Assembly (NCBI RefSeq): GCF_030813005.1 | Contig: NZ_JAUSTU010000007.1 | Coordinates: 119,574 to 183,573, forward strand | Reading direction: 5' to 3' | Origin: Robertmurraya andreesenii | Lineage (GTDB): Bacteria > Bacillota > Bacilli > Bacillales > Cytobacillaceae | DNA length: 64,000 nt | Part shown: positions 1 to 8,377 of the stretch, in pieces | Layout: the number at the start of each line of letters is the position of its first letter | Position numbering within the stretch: the first letter of the stretch is position 1 | Made by a program: the position numbers and the translations under genes | Notes under the pieces: generated by a model | The model's database searches: none | Told to the model about the DNA's origin: nothing | Seen by the model: only the letters and a program-made list of their open reading frames with translations

Positions 1-491
1 AAAAAAGTCAATTATTAGGGAAGGAGGAACCAAGCGATATTATAGAAAAGGCAACAAATGGCCTTCTACTAAGGGGATTTTCAGAAGTAAAAAGGGTTAT
101 TTTGTATCCTGTCTACCATGCAAGTCCAATTATTACGTTCGCTCATTTACCACAAGTGCATTTCTATGGCTATCCTGTAGATCTAATCCCATCATCAGAG
201 GAACCTTCACCAAGCTTAATGCGAAGGGGCGTGGCTTTAACAGACAAAAACCGTCTGCAGATCCTTCGTTATTTAGTCAACAATGAACGCAGTTTTACGG
301 ATATTGTTAAGTATATTGGCCTTGCAAAAAGTACTGTGCACCACCATTTAATTAGTCTACGGGCAGCTGGGCTAGTCCAAGTGATTGTAACTCCCCATTC
401 TTCGGATCGTTTTCGATTAAGGGAAGAGGGCTTGGAGCATATTTTTCAGGACTACCATCGCTATATATTTTCAGACAGAAATGAATCATGA
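1..491 (+). CDS. Winged-helix (ArsR-like) transcriptional regulator, 5'-truncated by window edge
   Basis: The reading frame is open back to base 3, so the gene begins before the window; the TTG at 102 is not the real start. The C-terminal half holds a winged helix: a first-helix segment LTDKNRLQILRYL followed by KSTVHHHLISLRAAGLV, which is the recognition helix and wing of ArsR-type repressors. The N-terminal part visible here matches no domain I recognise. It lies 14 bp upstream of an MFS exporter gene on the same strand, so it probably regulates that exporter, perhaps as an autoregulated pair; this is inference. The ligand is unknown, and no metal-binding cysteine motif is visible in the part present. 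Confidence 0.75.
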   Translation, partial: KSQLLGKEEPSDIIEKATNGLLLRGFSEVKRVILYPVYHASPIITFAHLPQVHFYGYPVDLIPSSEEPSPSLMRRGVALTDKNRLQILRYLVNNERSFTDIVKYIGLAKSTVHHHLISLRAAGLVQVIVTPHSSDRFRLREEGLEHIFQDYHRYIFSDRNES

Positions 492-505
492 GGGGGAGGT
501 TATGA

Positions 506-1744
506 ATGAAGGAATTATTTCTAGATAGAAAATTCGTGTTCTTATGGTTAGCGCAAGCAGCTTCCGGATTAGGAAGTACATTTGCGACGTTTGCCATATC
601 ATGGCTAGTCTATGATATGACAGGCTCGAAGATGGCGATGGGGAGCATTTGGCTTACCTTCATGCTTCCGAATATTATCATTCAAATGTTTGCAGGTCCT
701 TATTTGGATCGATGGGATCGGAAGAAGGTCATGATCTTTTCAGAGTGGTTCCGCGGAGCTGTGTTTCTTTTACCAGCCATATTATTACCGATGGGTGTAT
801 TAGAAGCTTGGCATTTATACGTTGTATCTATTGCGGTAGGGCTTGCCCAGCCTTTGTTCTATCCCGCAAGTATGGCGTATGTTGCGGATATTTTACCAAA
901 AGATAAATTAACAAAAGGGAATTCGATTCTCGAAGGTACCGGACAATTAATGACCCTTTTAGGACCGACCTTAGGGGGAATCATGATTTCCGCATTTAGT
1001 GTTGAGCTCGTTCTCTTTATCTTGATTATTGCTTTAGGCGTATCGGGAATGTTATTGATGATGAATCCAAGCTCCAAAAAACAGCGGGTAGAACAGAAGG
1101 AAAGCTGGTTTATTCAGTTTAAGGAAGGTCTTCAGTTCTATCGCGTTTATCCCGTGTTATTTTGGGTTGGAATCATGATGATGATCATCAATTTTAGCTC
1201 TGGTGCTGCTCAGCCAATGTTCTTACCTTATATCACCGATGAGCTAGGTGGAACGGCCTTTCAGTATGGATTGTTTACATCTGCTTTTTCCCTTGGAATG
1301 GTAGGAGGTTCATTACTAACTGGACTTTTGAAAGAACCAAAGAATCGAAAAAGGGTCATGCTCGGGTCGTTATTTATAGATGGACTACTTTTCATTGGAT
1401 TAGCTTGGACATCTTATTATTGGTTAGCCCTCGTTTTTTCCTTCGGTCAAGGCTTATTTGCGATTATTTTCAATATCAACAATACAACACTGTACCAGCG
1501 CAGAGTTCCTGAGCATTTACGTGGCAGAGTCTTTTCGGTAAGAATTTTGCTTGCCCAGGCGGGAATCCCATTTGGTGCAGCATTAGGAGGCATGTTTGCA
1601 GAAGCCTTTTCCATCCCACTATTGTTTGCTGTTCTGGGGATGATCATCATCTTTACAAACTTAATTTGCTGGAGACAACCTATTTTTGAGAAGCTTAATG
1701 ATCACGTAGTGGAAGATCGAGGAGAACAGAAAGCGTCTTTGTAA
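506..1744 (+). CDS. MFS transporter (12-TM drug or macrolide exporter type)
   Basis: A 412-residue integral membrane protein with about twelve hydrophobic segments. A loop between TM2 and TM3 reads GPYLDRWDRKKVM, the MFS motif A (G-x-x-x-D-R-x-x-R/K-K). The fold resembles the MFS_3/EntS-like exporter group that expels drugs or siderophores. The start is the ATG with a purine-rich GGGGGAGG site upstream. The gene follows the winged-helix regulator by 14 bp and is probably cotranscribed with it, giving a regulator-efflux pair. The substrate cannot be told from sequence. No clear terminator follows in the 80-bp gap before pdaA. Confidence 0.85.
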   Translation: MKELFLDRKFVFLWLAQAASGLGSTFATFAISWLVYDMTGSKMAMGSIWLTFMLPNIIIQMFAGPYLDRWDRKKVMIFSEWFRGAVFLLPAILLPMGVLEAWHLYVVSIAVGLAQPLFYPASMAYVADILPKDKLTKGNSILEGTGQLMTLLGPTLGGIMISAFSVELVLFILIIALGVSGMLLMMNPSSKKQRVEQKESWFIQFKEGLQFYRVYPVLFWVGIMMMIINFSSGAAQPMFLPYITDELGGTAFQYGLFTSAFSLGMVGGSLLTGLLKEPKNRKRVMLGSLFIDGLLFIGLAWTSYYWLALVFSFGQGLFAIIFNINNTTLYQRRVPEHLRGRVFSVRILLAQAGIPFGAALGGMFAEAFSIPLLFAVLGMIIIFTNLICWRQPIFEKLNDHVVEDRGEQKASL

Positions 1745-1825
1745 ATATTGCTAATAACTGTAAATCATCTTTTCTCCCCTCCTAACGAAAAATAAAGAAA
1801 AGTGTGTTTAGGAGGTAATGGAATC

Positions 1826-2623
1826 ATGTTAAATAGGAAGGTTTGTATCAGTTTATTTTTCATCCTGTCACTCATGATCACCCCTGCTTCAGCTAGCTTA
1901 AGTAATTCTCCGATTCATTGGGGGTTTAAGAAGGGAAAAGATGAACAGCCTGCAGATGCGGGTGCAGAATTAGATGCGCTACTTGAAAAATATGATGCCT
2001 TTTATAAAGGCGATCCCGACAAAAAAGATATTTATTTAACCTTTGATAATGGTTATGAAAATGGTTATACAGCCCAATTCCTTGATGTCTTAAAAAAGGA
2101 AAAAGTACCTGCCACATTTTTTGTAACGGGTCACTATTTAGAAAGTCAGCCCGAACTGGTGAAGCGAATGGCTGATGAAGGTCACATTATCGGAAACCAT
2201 TCTTATTATCACCCTGATTTAACTAGGGTAGATGATGAGAGGTTGAAAAGAGAACTTGAAAAAGTACGGGCAAAAACTGAAGAAATTACAGGGATTAAAC
2301 ATATGGTCTACTTGCGCCCACCACGAGGGATTATTAGTGAGAGAACAATGAAACTGGCTAAAGAACAAGGATATACACATGTGATGTGGTCACTAGCCTT
2401 TGTCGATTGGCATGTCAACAACCAAAAAGGATGGCGATATGCCTATGATAATATTATGAGACAAATCCATCCAGGTGCTGTCATCCTGCTTCATACCGTG
2501 TCAAAGGATAATGCGGATGCTTTGGAAAAGGCGATTAAGGATTTGAAGAAGAAAGGCTATACCTTCAAAAGCCTTGATGATTTAACAAAAAGTAAAGCGT
2601 TTGAGCATCCAGCGCTTTTTTAA
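1826..2623 (+). CDS. pdaA: PdaA-type polysaccharide (N-acetylmuramic acid) deacetylase
   Basis: NodB/CE4-family deacetylase. In Bacillus, PdaA removes the acetyl group from muramic acid during spore cortex synthesis, which allows muramic-delta-lactam formation. Seen: an N-terminal signal peptide (hydrophobic residues 6-24, ASA cleavage type); motif 1 TFDNGYENG at about residues 72-80, with Asn in place of the usual second Asp, a PdaA hallmark; metal-binding His125 and His129 in GNHSYYHPD; the LRPPRG motif; and a C-terminal ILLHTVS motif. The start is ATG 1826, because a GGAGG site (1811-1815) lies 10 nt upstream; a GTG at 1802 would place that site inside the gene. The length of 265 aa is normal for the family. 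Confidence 0.9.
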   Translation: MLNRKVCISLFFILSLMITPASASLSNSPIHWGFKKGKDEQPADAGAELDALLEKYDAFYKGDPDKKDIYLTFDNGYENGYTAQFLDVLKKEKVPATFFVTGHYLESQPELVKRMADEGHIIGNHSYYHPDLTRVDDERLKRELEKVRAKTEEITGIKHMVYLRPPRGIISERTMKLAKEQGYTHVMWSLAFVDWHVNNQKGWRYAYDNIMRQIHPGAVILLHTVSKDNADALEKAIKDLKKKGYTFKSLDDLTKSKAFEHPALF

Positions 2624-2652
2624 GGCGGTAGGTTGTCGATAGTAATTTGTTC

Positions 2653-2724
2653 TTGACCGATATCTAGGCAGATTTGACCGATATATGTAATTAACGACCG
2701 ATATACTTTATTTTTGACCGATAT
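2653..2724 (+). repeat. Four-copy degenerate repeat GACCGATAT, about 20-bp period
   Basis: Copies of (T/A)(T/C)GACCGATAT start at 2653, 2674, 2694 and 2714, so they are phased by 20-21 bp, two helical turns. They lie just after pdaA and before the terminator. The phasing would suit a DNA-binding protein, but a neutral intergenic repeat is equally possible. Confidence 0.7.
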
Positions 2725-2753
2725 CTGTGAAGCAGAAGGATATCTATAGTAAT

Positions 2754-2787
2754 GGAAGCCGCCTTCAATCATTTGAGGGTGGCTTTT
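2754..2787 (+). terminator. Rho-independent terminator after pdaA
   Basis: An inverted repeat (AAGCCGCCTTCAA / TTGAGGGTGGCTT, with G-U pairs) has a 3-base loop and is followed by a T-run. It separates pdaA from the glycosylase gene. Confidence 0.8.
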
Positions 2788-2845
2788 TCGAGTTTTTGCC
2801 AAACAAATGCTATAATTTAAGCAATTTGTGTAGGTGGGATATTGT

Positions 2846-3688
2846 GTGAAGATTGCGGGACCGTATAATTTCGATTTAGTTTTGGACAGGCTTTCCCTCG
2901 ACCCTTTGAACATCGTGGATTTGGGAAAAAGAAGTGTGAAGATACCCCTTATAATCGATAAGAAGCCAAAGGTGGTTGAGGTGGCAGCAGTGGGGACTAC
3001 GGATGACCCAGAATTCTTAATTTCTGGTGCTGAAAGTGAAGTGGAGTTGGCAAGGCTAGCCCATATTTTACAATGGGATACGCCCTTGGCAAGGATTCAT
3101 GAGCATTTTCAACAGACAGATCTGGCACCCATATTTTCCGAGCATCGTGGAACACCCCTTATTCTTGACTATGACCCATATGATTGTCTCTTAAAATGCA
3201 TCATTCACCAGCAATTGAACCTAGCATTTGCCCGGACGTTAACCGAACGGTTTGTCAGAACCTTTGGAACGATGGTAGACGGAGTATATTTTTACCCGCA
3301 GCCTGAAGTGGTGGCAAAGCTTAAGGTAGAGGATCTAAGAGAGCTCCAATTTAGTGGGCGAAAAGCGGAGTATATAATCGGAGTTGCGCAGGCGATTGTG
3401 GAGGGTACTCTAGACATAGACAGCCTTTCTGAGAAAACAGATGATGAAATCATGAAGGAATTAACTAAGCTGCGTGGTGTGGGTCCTTGGACGGTGCAAA
3501 ATGTGTTAATGTTTGGACTGGGGCGACCGAACCTTTTTCCGGCAGCGGATATTGGCCTGCAAAATGCCTTGAAAAAACGATATAATCTAGACCGCAAGCC
3601 AACGATTGAAGAAATGGAAGCCTATCAAAAGGAATGGGAACCATACTTAAGCTATGCCTCTTTGTATCTTTGGAGGAGCATTGAGTAG
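2846..3688 (+). CDS. DNA-3-methyladenine glycosylase, AlkA-like (HhH-GPD)
   Basis: Base-excision repair glycosylase of the HhH-GPD superfamily, excising alkylated purines. Seen: the helix-hairpin-helix LRGVGPWTVQ followed by LFPAADIG, which supplies the catalytic Asp, plus an AlkA-like N-terminal region and the IIHQQLNLAFA helix. The best start is GTG 2846 because the AGGTGG site at 2832-2837 lies about 8 nt upstream; an earlier in-frame GTG at 2834 overlaps that site. Family length is normal. It neighbours rlmD, as in the B. subtilis yfjP-yfjO arrangement near pdaA, which supports a host origin. Confidence 0.85.
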   Translation: MKIAGPYNFDLVLDRLSLDPLNIVDLGKRSVKIPLIIDKKPKVVEVAAVGTTDDPEFLISGAESEVELARLAHILQWDTPLARIHEHFQQTDLAPIFSEHRGTPLILDYDPYDCLLKCIIHQQLNLAFARTLTERFVRTFGTMVDGVYFYPQPEVVAKLKVEDLRELQFSGRKAEYIIGVAQAIVEGTLDIDSLSEKTDDEIMKELTKLRGVGPWTVQNVLMFGLGRPNLFPAADIGLQNALKKRYNLDRKPTIEEMEAYQKEWEPYLSYASLYLWRSIE

Positions 3689-3713
3689 AACGAATGAATG
3701 GAGAGAACACAGC

Positions 3714-5099
3714 ATGAAAAAGGAACAAGCAGTAAAAATCAAAGAGAAGCAAACCTTTCCGCTAACCATCAAGCGCCTTGGGATCAATGGGGAAGGTGTC
3801 GGTTATTTCAAAAAGCAGGTCGTGTTCGTTCCCGGCGCCCTTCCAGGTGAAGAGGTTGTGGTTGAAGCAGTGAAGGTTCACCCCAAATTTGCCGAGGGTC
3901 GAATCAAAAATATTCGAAAAGAGTCGCCATTCCGTGTCCAGCCCCCTTGTCCCCATTATGAGGAGTGTGGAGGCTGTCAGCTGCAGCATTTGCGCTATGA
4001 CAAGCAGCTAAAGGAGAAAAGGGACATTGTTATTCAAGCGCTGGAAAGACATACAAAGCTGCCGACAGCCGAGCTTGATATTCGTGAAACCCTTGGAATG
4101 GAGGACCCTTGGAATTACCGCAACAAAAGTCAATTCCAGGTCGGGAGTCAGAATGGAAAGGTGCTTGCTGGCCTCTATGGCCTGAACTCTCACAAATTAA
4201 TCCATATCGATCATTGTGCTGTCCAGCATCCAAAAACCACGAAAGCCACAGGCAAGGTCAGAAAGTTAATCGAAAAATTAAATATCCCTATCTATAATGA
4301 AAGAACGAAAAAAGGCATCGTCAGAACCATTGTGACAAGAGTTGGCATCCAAACGGGTGAACTGCAAATCGTCTTAATCACAACAAAGAAGGATTTCCCG
4401 CAAAAGGAACAGCTTATCCAAGAAATTAAAAAGCGGATGCCGGAAGTCAAATCCATCGTTCAAAACATTAATGGTGAAAAGACATCCTTAATCTTTGGTG
4501 ATGAAACCTTTGCATTAGAGGGAAACGAGTATATTCAAGAAACCTTAGGAGATCTGCAGTTTGAATTATCGGCAAGGACCTTTTTCCAGCTGAATCCTGA
4601 GCAAACCGTGAAGCTCTATGATGAAGTGAAGCAAGCGGCAGGATTAACAGGAACAGAAAAAGTAGTTGATGCTTATTGCGGCGTCGGTACGATCGGACTA
4701 TGGCTGGCGGATAAAGCGGGAGAAATTCGCGGCATGGATGTCATTCCCGAATCCATCGAAGACGCAAAGACAAATGCAGCACGACACGGAATCAAGCATG
4801 CCAAGTATGTTACGGGGAAAGCGGAAGTCGTCATGCCGAAGTGGGCGAAGGAAGGCTGGAGACCAGATGTTGTTATCGTTGATCCGCCAAGGACGGGACT
4901 TGACGGGCAACTATTGAAGACCATTTTGAATGTTAAGCCGAAGAAGGTTGTTTATGTATCATGTAATCCGTCGACGTTGGCTAAGGATATTGCGGTGTTA
5001 GCGGACAAGTATAAGGTGGAGTATTTGCAGCCGGTGGATATGTTTCCGCAGACGGCGCACGTCGAGTGTGTTGTCTTGATGTCAAGGGTTGAGGAATAA
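3714..5099 (+). CDS. rlmD: TrmA-family 23S rRNA (uracil-5-)-methyltransferase; prophage integration target
   Basis: SAM-dependent enzyme methylating uracil C5 in rRNA. Seen: a TRAM-like N-terminal domain; the Fe-S cysteines C79, C85, C88 and C168; FFQLNP; the SAM motif DAYCGVGTIGLWLA; VDPPRTGLD; and the catalytic cysteine C417 in SCNPSTLAKD. Start ATG 3714 has a GGAGA site upstream; the in-frame extension back to 3654 overlaps the glycosylase gene. By neighbourhood it matches B. subtilis YfjO rather than YefA (RlmCD), so the exact target uridine is uncertain. The last few codons are probably element-derived: this copy ends SRVEE-stop, while the attR copy ends SRVV-stop. The enzyme therefore stays intact after integration. 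Confidence 0.9.
   Translation: MKKEQAVKIKEKQTFPLTIKRLGINGEGVGYFKKQVVFVPGALPGEEVVVEAVKVHPKFAEGRIKNIRKESPFRVQPPCPHYEECGGCQLQHLRYDKQLKEKRDIVIQALERHTKLPTAELDIRETLGMEDPWNYRNKSQFQVGSQNGKVLAGLYGLNSHKLIHIDHCAVQHPKTTKATGKVRKLIEKLNIPIYNERTKKGIVRTIVTRVGIQTGELQIVLITTKKDFPQKEQLIQEIKKRMPEVKSIVQNINGEKTSLIFGDETFALEGNEYIQETLGDLQFELSARTFFQLNPEQTVKLYDEVKQAAGLTGTEKVVDAYCGVGTIGLWLADKAGEIRGMDVIPESIEDAKTNAARHGIKHAKYVTGKAEVVMPKWAKEGWRPDVVIVDPPRTGLDGQLLKTILNVKPKKVVYVSCNPSTLAKDIAVLADKYKVEYLQPVDMFPQTAHVECVVLMSRVEE
5058..5089 (+). other. attL of the prophage (3' end of rlmD)
   Basis: This 32-bp stretch recurs at 59889-59920 with two mismatches. The core 5064-5083 (GAGTGTGTTGTCTTGATGTC) is perfectly repeated at 59895-59914. 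Both copies encode the same rlmD C-terminal residues, HVECVVLMSRV. Confidence 0.85.
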
Positions 5100-5123
5100 G
5101 CTCTATTCAAAGTATTGATAAAT

Positions 5124-5200
5124 AAAGGGTTTCCAAGGTTGGAGGATTTTCTGCCCAATGTCTGGCAGTGCCTTTTAACCTTGAAAATCCTTATTTTTAT
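5124..5200 (+). terminator. Large stem-loop downstream of rlmD
   Basis: AAAGGGTTTCCAAGGTT (5124-5140) pairs with AACCTTGAAAATCCTT (5177-5192). The loop contains a smaller hairpin (CTGCC / GGCAG), and the structure is followed by a T-rich stretch. It probably ends rlmD transcription; because it lies inside attL, it is supplied by the element. Confidence 0.55.
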
Positions 5201-5235
5201 TTATTGAGGAAACAGTTCAATCGCAAAAATTTGCG

Positions 5236-5290
5236 TAGGGTTGTGGAGACAGATTAGATAACTTCATAGGGTTGTGGAGATAGGTTAGAT
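5236..5290 (+). repeat. Direct repeat pair near attL
   Basis: Two 24-bp copies beginning TAGGGTTGTGGAGA occur at about 5236-5259 and 5267-5290, differing at two positions and offset by 31 bp. They lie within 200 bp of attL, so they could be binding sites for a recombinase or an excision factor; that is inference. Confidence 0.7.
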
Positions 5291-5401
5291 TAAACATTCC
5301 CTAATTTTGAAATGAAGGGTTATCCATATTTCTATATTATAGATATACATATATTAATATTTGAGTTGAAAAAGTAATTACATTTCAAGTATAAATAGTC
5401 A

Positions 5402-5430
5402 TTTCAATAGACTGATTTTCTTGGTATAAT
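5402..5430 (+). promoter_or_regulatory. Candidate promoter of the restriction cluster
   Basis: A perfect -10 (TATAAT, 5425-5430) precedes the Phd-like gene by 23 bp. The -35 (TTTCAA, 5402-5407, 17-bp spacer) is weak, so activation or regulation is possible. Confidence 0.45.
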
Positions 5431-5453
5431 AAAAAGAAAAAGCAGGTGTGGAT

Positions 5454-5666
5454 ATGGAAAGTGAAGATAAAATACAAAAACAGCCTATGGACTTTTATAA
5501 TATGTCAGATTTTTTAAGAGGGCAATCCTCGAAATTAATAACTAAATTATCTGATGAGGATAGGACAGCTTTCGTTTTAAAAAATGGAAAGCCTATTGCT
5601 GTTCTACTGTCTAATGAACGCTATGAAAGGCTTTTGAAATCGGGTATTGATATAACAGAATATTAA
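5454..5666 (+). CDS. Phd/YefM-type antitoxin-like protein (orphan)
   Basis: A 70-residue protein. The stretch from FLRGQSSKLITKL to KPIAVLLSNERYERL matches the Phd/YefM fold, in which the N-terminal part binds DNA and the C-terminal part would neutralise a toxin. No RelE/Doc-like toxin follows; the next gene, 20 bp away, is hsdM. It may therefore act only as an autoregulator of the restriction operon, or be a relic of a toxin-antitoxin pair. The start is ATG 5454 with AGGTG upstream; GTG 5448 is in frame but lies too close to the ribosome site. Confidence 0.65.
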   Translation: MESEDKIQKQPMDFYNMSDFLRGQSSKLITKLSDEDRTAFVLKNGKPIAVLLSNERYERLLKSGIDITEY

Positions 5667-5686
5667 AGATGAGCGAGGTAAAATGA

Positions 5687-8377
5687 ATGGCCGTGAAAAA
5701 ATCAGAACTATATTCCCTACTATGGGAAGCGTGTAATAAACTAAGAGGTGGCGTAGAGCCGTCAAGATACAAAGACTACGTACTTGTATTGTTGTTTTTT
5801 AAATACGTATCAGATAGATACAAGGGACAGCGATTTGCTGAGTTTACAGTAAGCGAAGGTGCATCATTTGATGACTTAATTGCTGCGAAGGGCAAGAGTG
5901 ATGTCGGTGAACGAGTAGATAAGATTATCCAAAAGTTCCTAGAGGAAAACCGTCTTCAAGGTTCTCTTCCTGATGTTAGTTTTAATAACCCGGATGAATT
6001 GGGTTCTGGCAAGGAACTAGTTGATAAAGTTTCTGGACTTATTGCTATATTCCAAAATCCTGCTATTGACTTCAGAAGTAACAGAGCTAGTGGTGATGAC
6101 ATCATCGGAGATGCTTATGAGTACTTCATGATGAAATTTGCTCAAGAGTCTGGTAAGAGCAAGGGTCAATTTTATACACCTAGTGAGGTGTCACGTATCA
6201 TTGCTAGACTTATTGGTATTGGTGATATTAGACAAGAAACAGGTAAAAAGTGGACACTTCATGATCCTGCAGCGGGCAGTGGTTCTTTATTAATTCGTGC
6301 AGCAGATGAAGCTCCTATGGATGAAAACGGTGACTCTATAGTTACAATATTTGGTCAGGAAAAATACCCTGATACTGCAGGTTTAGCAAAGATGAACTTT
6401 ATCCTACATAACAAAGGTACAGGTGAAATTAAAAGTGGTAATACATTAGCAAACCCAGCATATACTGATGATTTTGGTGGGCTTAAGAAATTTGACTTTA
6501 TTGTTATGAATCCACCTTTTTCTGATAAGGACTGGACAGATGGAATCAAACCATCAGAAGATAAATTTAAGAGATTTGATGGGTATGGCATTCCACCAGA
6601 AAAGAATGGTGACTATGCTTGGTTTTTACACGTCTTAAAGGCCTTAGATAGTAATGGTAAGGCAGGGATTATTCTGCCCCATGGTGTGCTATTTAGAGGG
6701 AATATAGAAGAGACCATTAGAAAAGCAGTTCTTGATAAGCGATACATAAAGGGCATAGTTGGTCTGCCTGCTAATTTATTTTACGGCACAGGTATTCCTG
6801 CTTGTATCATAATTATTGATAAAGAAAATGCCGATAATCGTGAAGGTATCTTTATGGTAGATGCAAGCCGTGGATTTAAGAAAGACGGTAACAAAAATCG
6901 CCTTCGTGAACAAGATATTGAGAAGATAGTACAAACATGCATAAATAAAGAAGAAATTATGGGATATTCTCGCTTTGTTACCTATAAAGAAATCTTAGAA
7001 GAAAACGATGGTAATTTGAATGTTCCTCGATATATCCAAAAGATTGACGATACATTGCCGCAAAATATTTCATCCCATCTAAAGGGTGGAATTCCGGAAG
7101 TTGATATTGATTCAATAGAAAAACTATGGAAAGTTTCACCAAAGTTAAAACAAGAGCTATTTACCCGTGTTGATGAAAAGCATAACGTCTATAACCTTGC
7201 TACGTCACCAAACGAGATAGAAACGGTTATCTCTGAGGACGAAAATATCAAGAGCCAAAAGGATACCGAGTGTGGTGAACTATTCGGGGCTTGGAGAAAT
7301 GCAGTAAAAAATGTGCTATTAAATATCAATGTAGATACAAATCCAAAGGAGTTAATTCGTAACATTGGCCTTGAAATCTTGCATGATTTCGAATCGGCAC
7401 AGCTTTTAGACAATTATGATGTGTACGATTTCTTGCTAAATTATTGGAATGAGAAAATGCAAGATGATGTGTATGTAATTAAGGCTAGTGGATATGAGGC
7501 TGGTCGTGAGATTGAATATGTATATGCTCAAAAGAAAGCAAAAGATGAAAGTGGAGAAGAAATAAAAGTTGACGATACCTCTAAAATGAAGTCGTTTGAA
7601 GGGGCGTTAATCTCAAGAGAGATTATCGAGAATGAGTATTTTGAAAAAGAGTTAATTGTTCTTAATAAGTTGAGAGAAAAATCAACATTGCTTGAATCTG
7701 AAATAGATGAAATGCGTGAAGAAGAATCTGGCGATGAAGGTTTGCTGGTAAATGCCCTAAATGAAAAAGGTGACAGCATTCCAAAGGCAAATCTTAATAA
7801 ACGGATTAAGGAACTCGAAAGTAAAAAGACCTCACCTGTAATGAGCGATATTACAAAGTTGATTGAATTGTTAGATGAGGGCAATACAATTGAAATGGAG
7901 CAAATCGTTCAAGATAACAGTGAGCTAAAGGGCTACGAACTTAGAAATAAGAATGGGTCATTTGGTAAGGCCAAGCTAAAAGCCGCATTAAAAGAGGCAA
8001 ACGAAAAAGCGGTTATGCCTGAAATTTATGCAGATGAATATAACGCTCTGCTTGCATATCAGGCTAAGGTTTCAGAAAAAGAAGAATCTGATAAGGCTAT
8101 CAAAGAGGCACAAAAGACACTTGATGAACTAGTGCTTGCTAAATATGGCGAATTATCAATTGATGAAATTAAGCACTTGCTTTTTAATAAGAAATGGATG
8201 GCAAGACTTGAGGGTGATATTGTAGATGCAATTGATCAAGTATTAAATGAACTAGCATCAAAAGTGGTGTTAATCGCAAAACGCTATGAGCATACTCTAG
8301 GTGAGATTGAAGAAAAGACAGCTCAGTCAAAGATTAAGGTAAAGTCTGCTCTGGAAAGGATGGGGTACATATGGTAG
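5687..8377 (+). CDS. hsdM: Type I restriction-modification N6-adenine methyltransferase subunit HsdM (long form)
   Basis: Methylates adenine in the bipartite target as part of an M2S complex and joins HsdR for restriction. Seen: an HsdM N-terminal helical domain (residues 1-130); KGQFYTPSEV near residue 160; SAM motif DPAAGSGS from residue 193; catalytic NPPF from residue 275. At 896 aa it is much longer than the usual 500-550. The extra C-terminal part of about 400 residues is charged and largely coiled-coil-like (many EK-rich helices) and resembles no catalytic domain I recognise. Its stop overlaps the hsdS start by 7 bp, which indicates translational coupling. Confidence 0.92.
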   Translation: MAVKKSELYSLLWEACNKLRGGVEPSRYKDYVLVLLFFKYVSDRYKGQRFAEFTVSEGASFDDLIAAKGKSDVGERVDKIIQKFLEENRLQGSLPDVSFNNPDELGSGKELVDKVSGLIAIFQNPAIDFRSNRASGDDIIGDAYEYFMMKFAQESGKSKGQFYTPSEVSRIIARLIGIGDIRQETGKKWTLHDPAAGSGSLLIRAADEAPMDENGDSIVTIFGQEKYPDTAGLAKMNFILHNKGTGEIKSGNTLANPAYTDDFGGLKKFDFIVMNPPFSDKDWTDGIKPSEDKFKRFDGYGIPPEKNGDYAWFLHVLKALDSNGKAGIILPHGVLFRGNIEETIRKAVLDKRYIKGIVGLPANLFYGTGIPACIIIIDKENADNREGIFMVDASRGFKKDGNKNRLREQDIEKIVQTCINKEEIMGYSRFVTYKEILEENDGNLNVPRYIQKIDDTLPQNISSHLKGGIPEVDIDSIEKLWKVSPKLKQELFTRVDEKHNVYNLATSPNEIETVISEDENIKSQKDTECGELFGAWRNAVKNVLLNINVDTNPKELIRNIGLEILHDFESAQLLDNYDVYDFLLNYWNEKMQDDVYVIKASGYEAGREIEYVYAQKKAKDESGEEIKVDDTSKMKSFEGALISREIIENEYFEKELIVLNKLREKSTLLESEIDEMREEESGDEGLLVNALNEKGDSIPKANLNKRIKELESKKTSPVMSDITKLIELLDEGNTIEMEQIVQDNSELKGYELRNKNGSFGKAKLKAALKEANEKAVMPEIYADEYNALLAYQAKVSEKEESDKAIKEAQKTLDELVLAKYGELSIDEIKHLLFNKKWMARLEGDIVDAIDQVLNELASKVVLIAKRYEHTLGEIEEKTAQSKIKVKSALERMGYIW

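Noticed and set aside
102..491. TTG at 102 as a gene start
   Set aside because: The frame is open to the window edge and no ribosome site precedes 102; the gene is truncated by the window.
5687..8377. HsdM C-terminal extension as a fused HsdS or nuclease domain
   Set aside because: It is charged and coiled-coil-like with no target-recognition repeats or nuclease motif; separate complete hsdS and hsdR follow.
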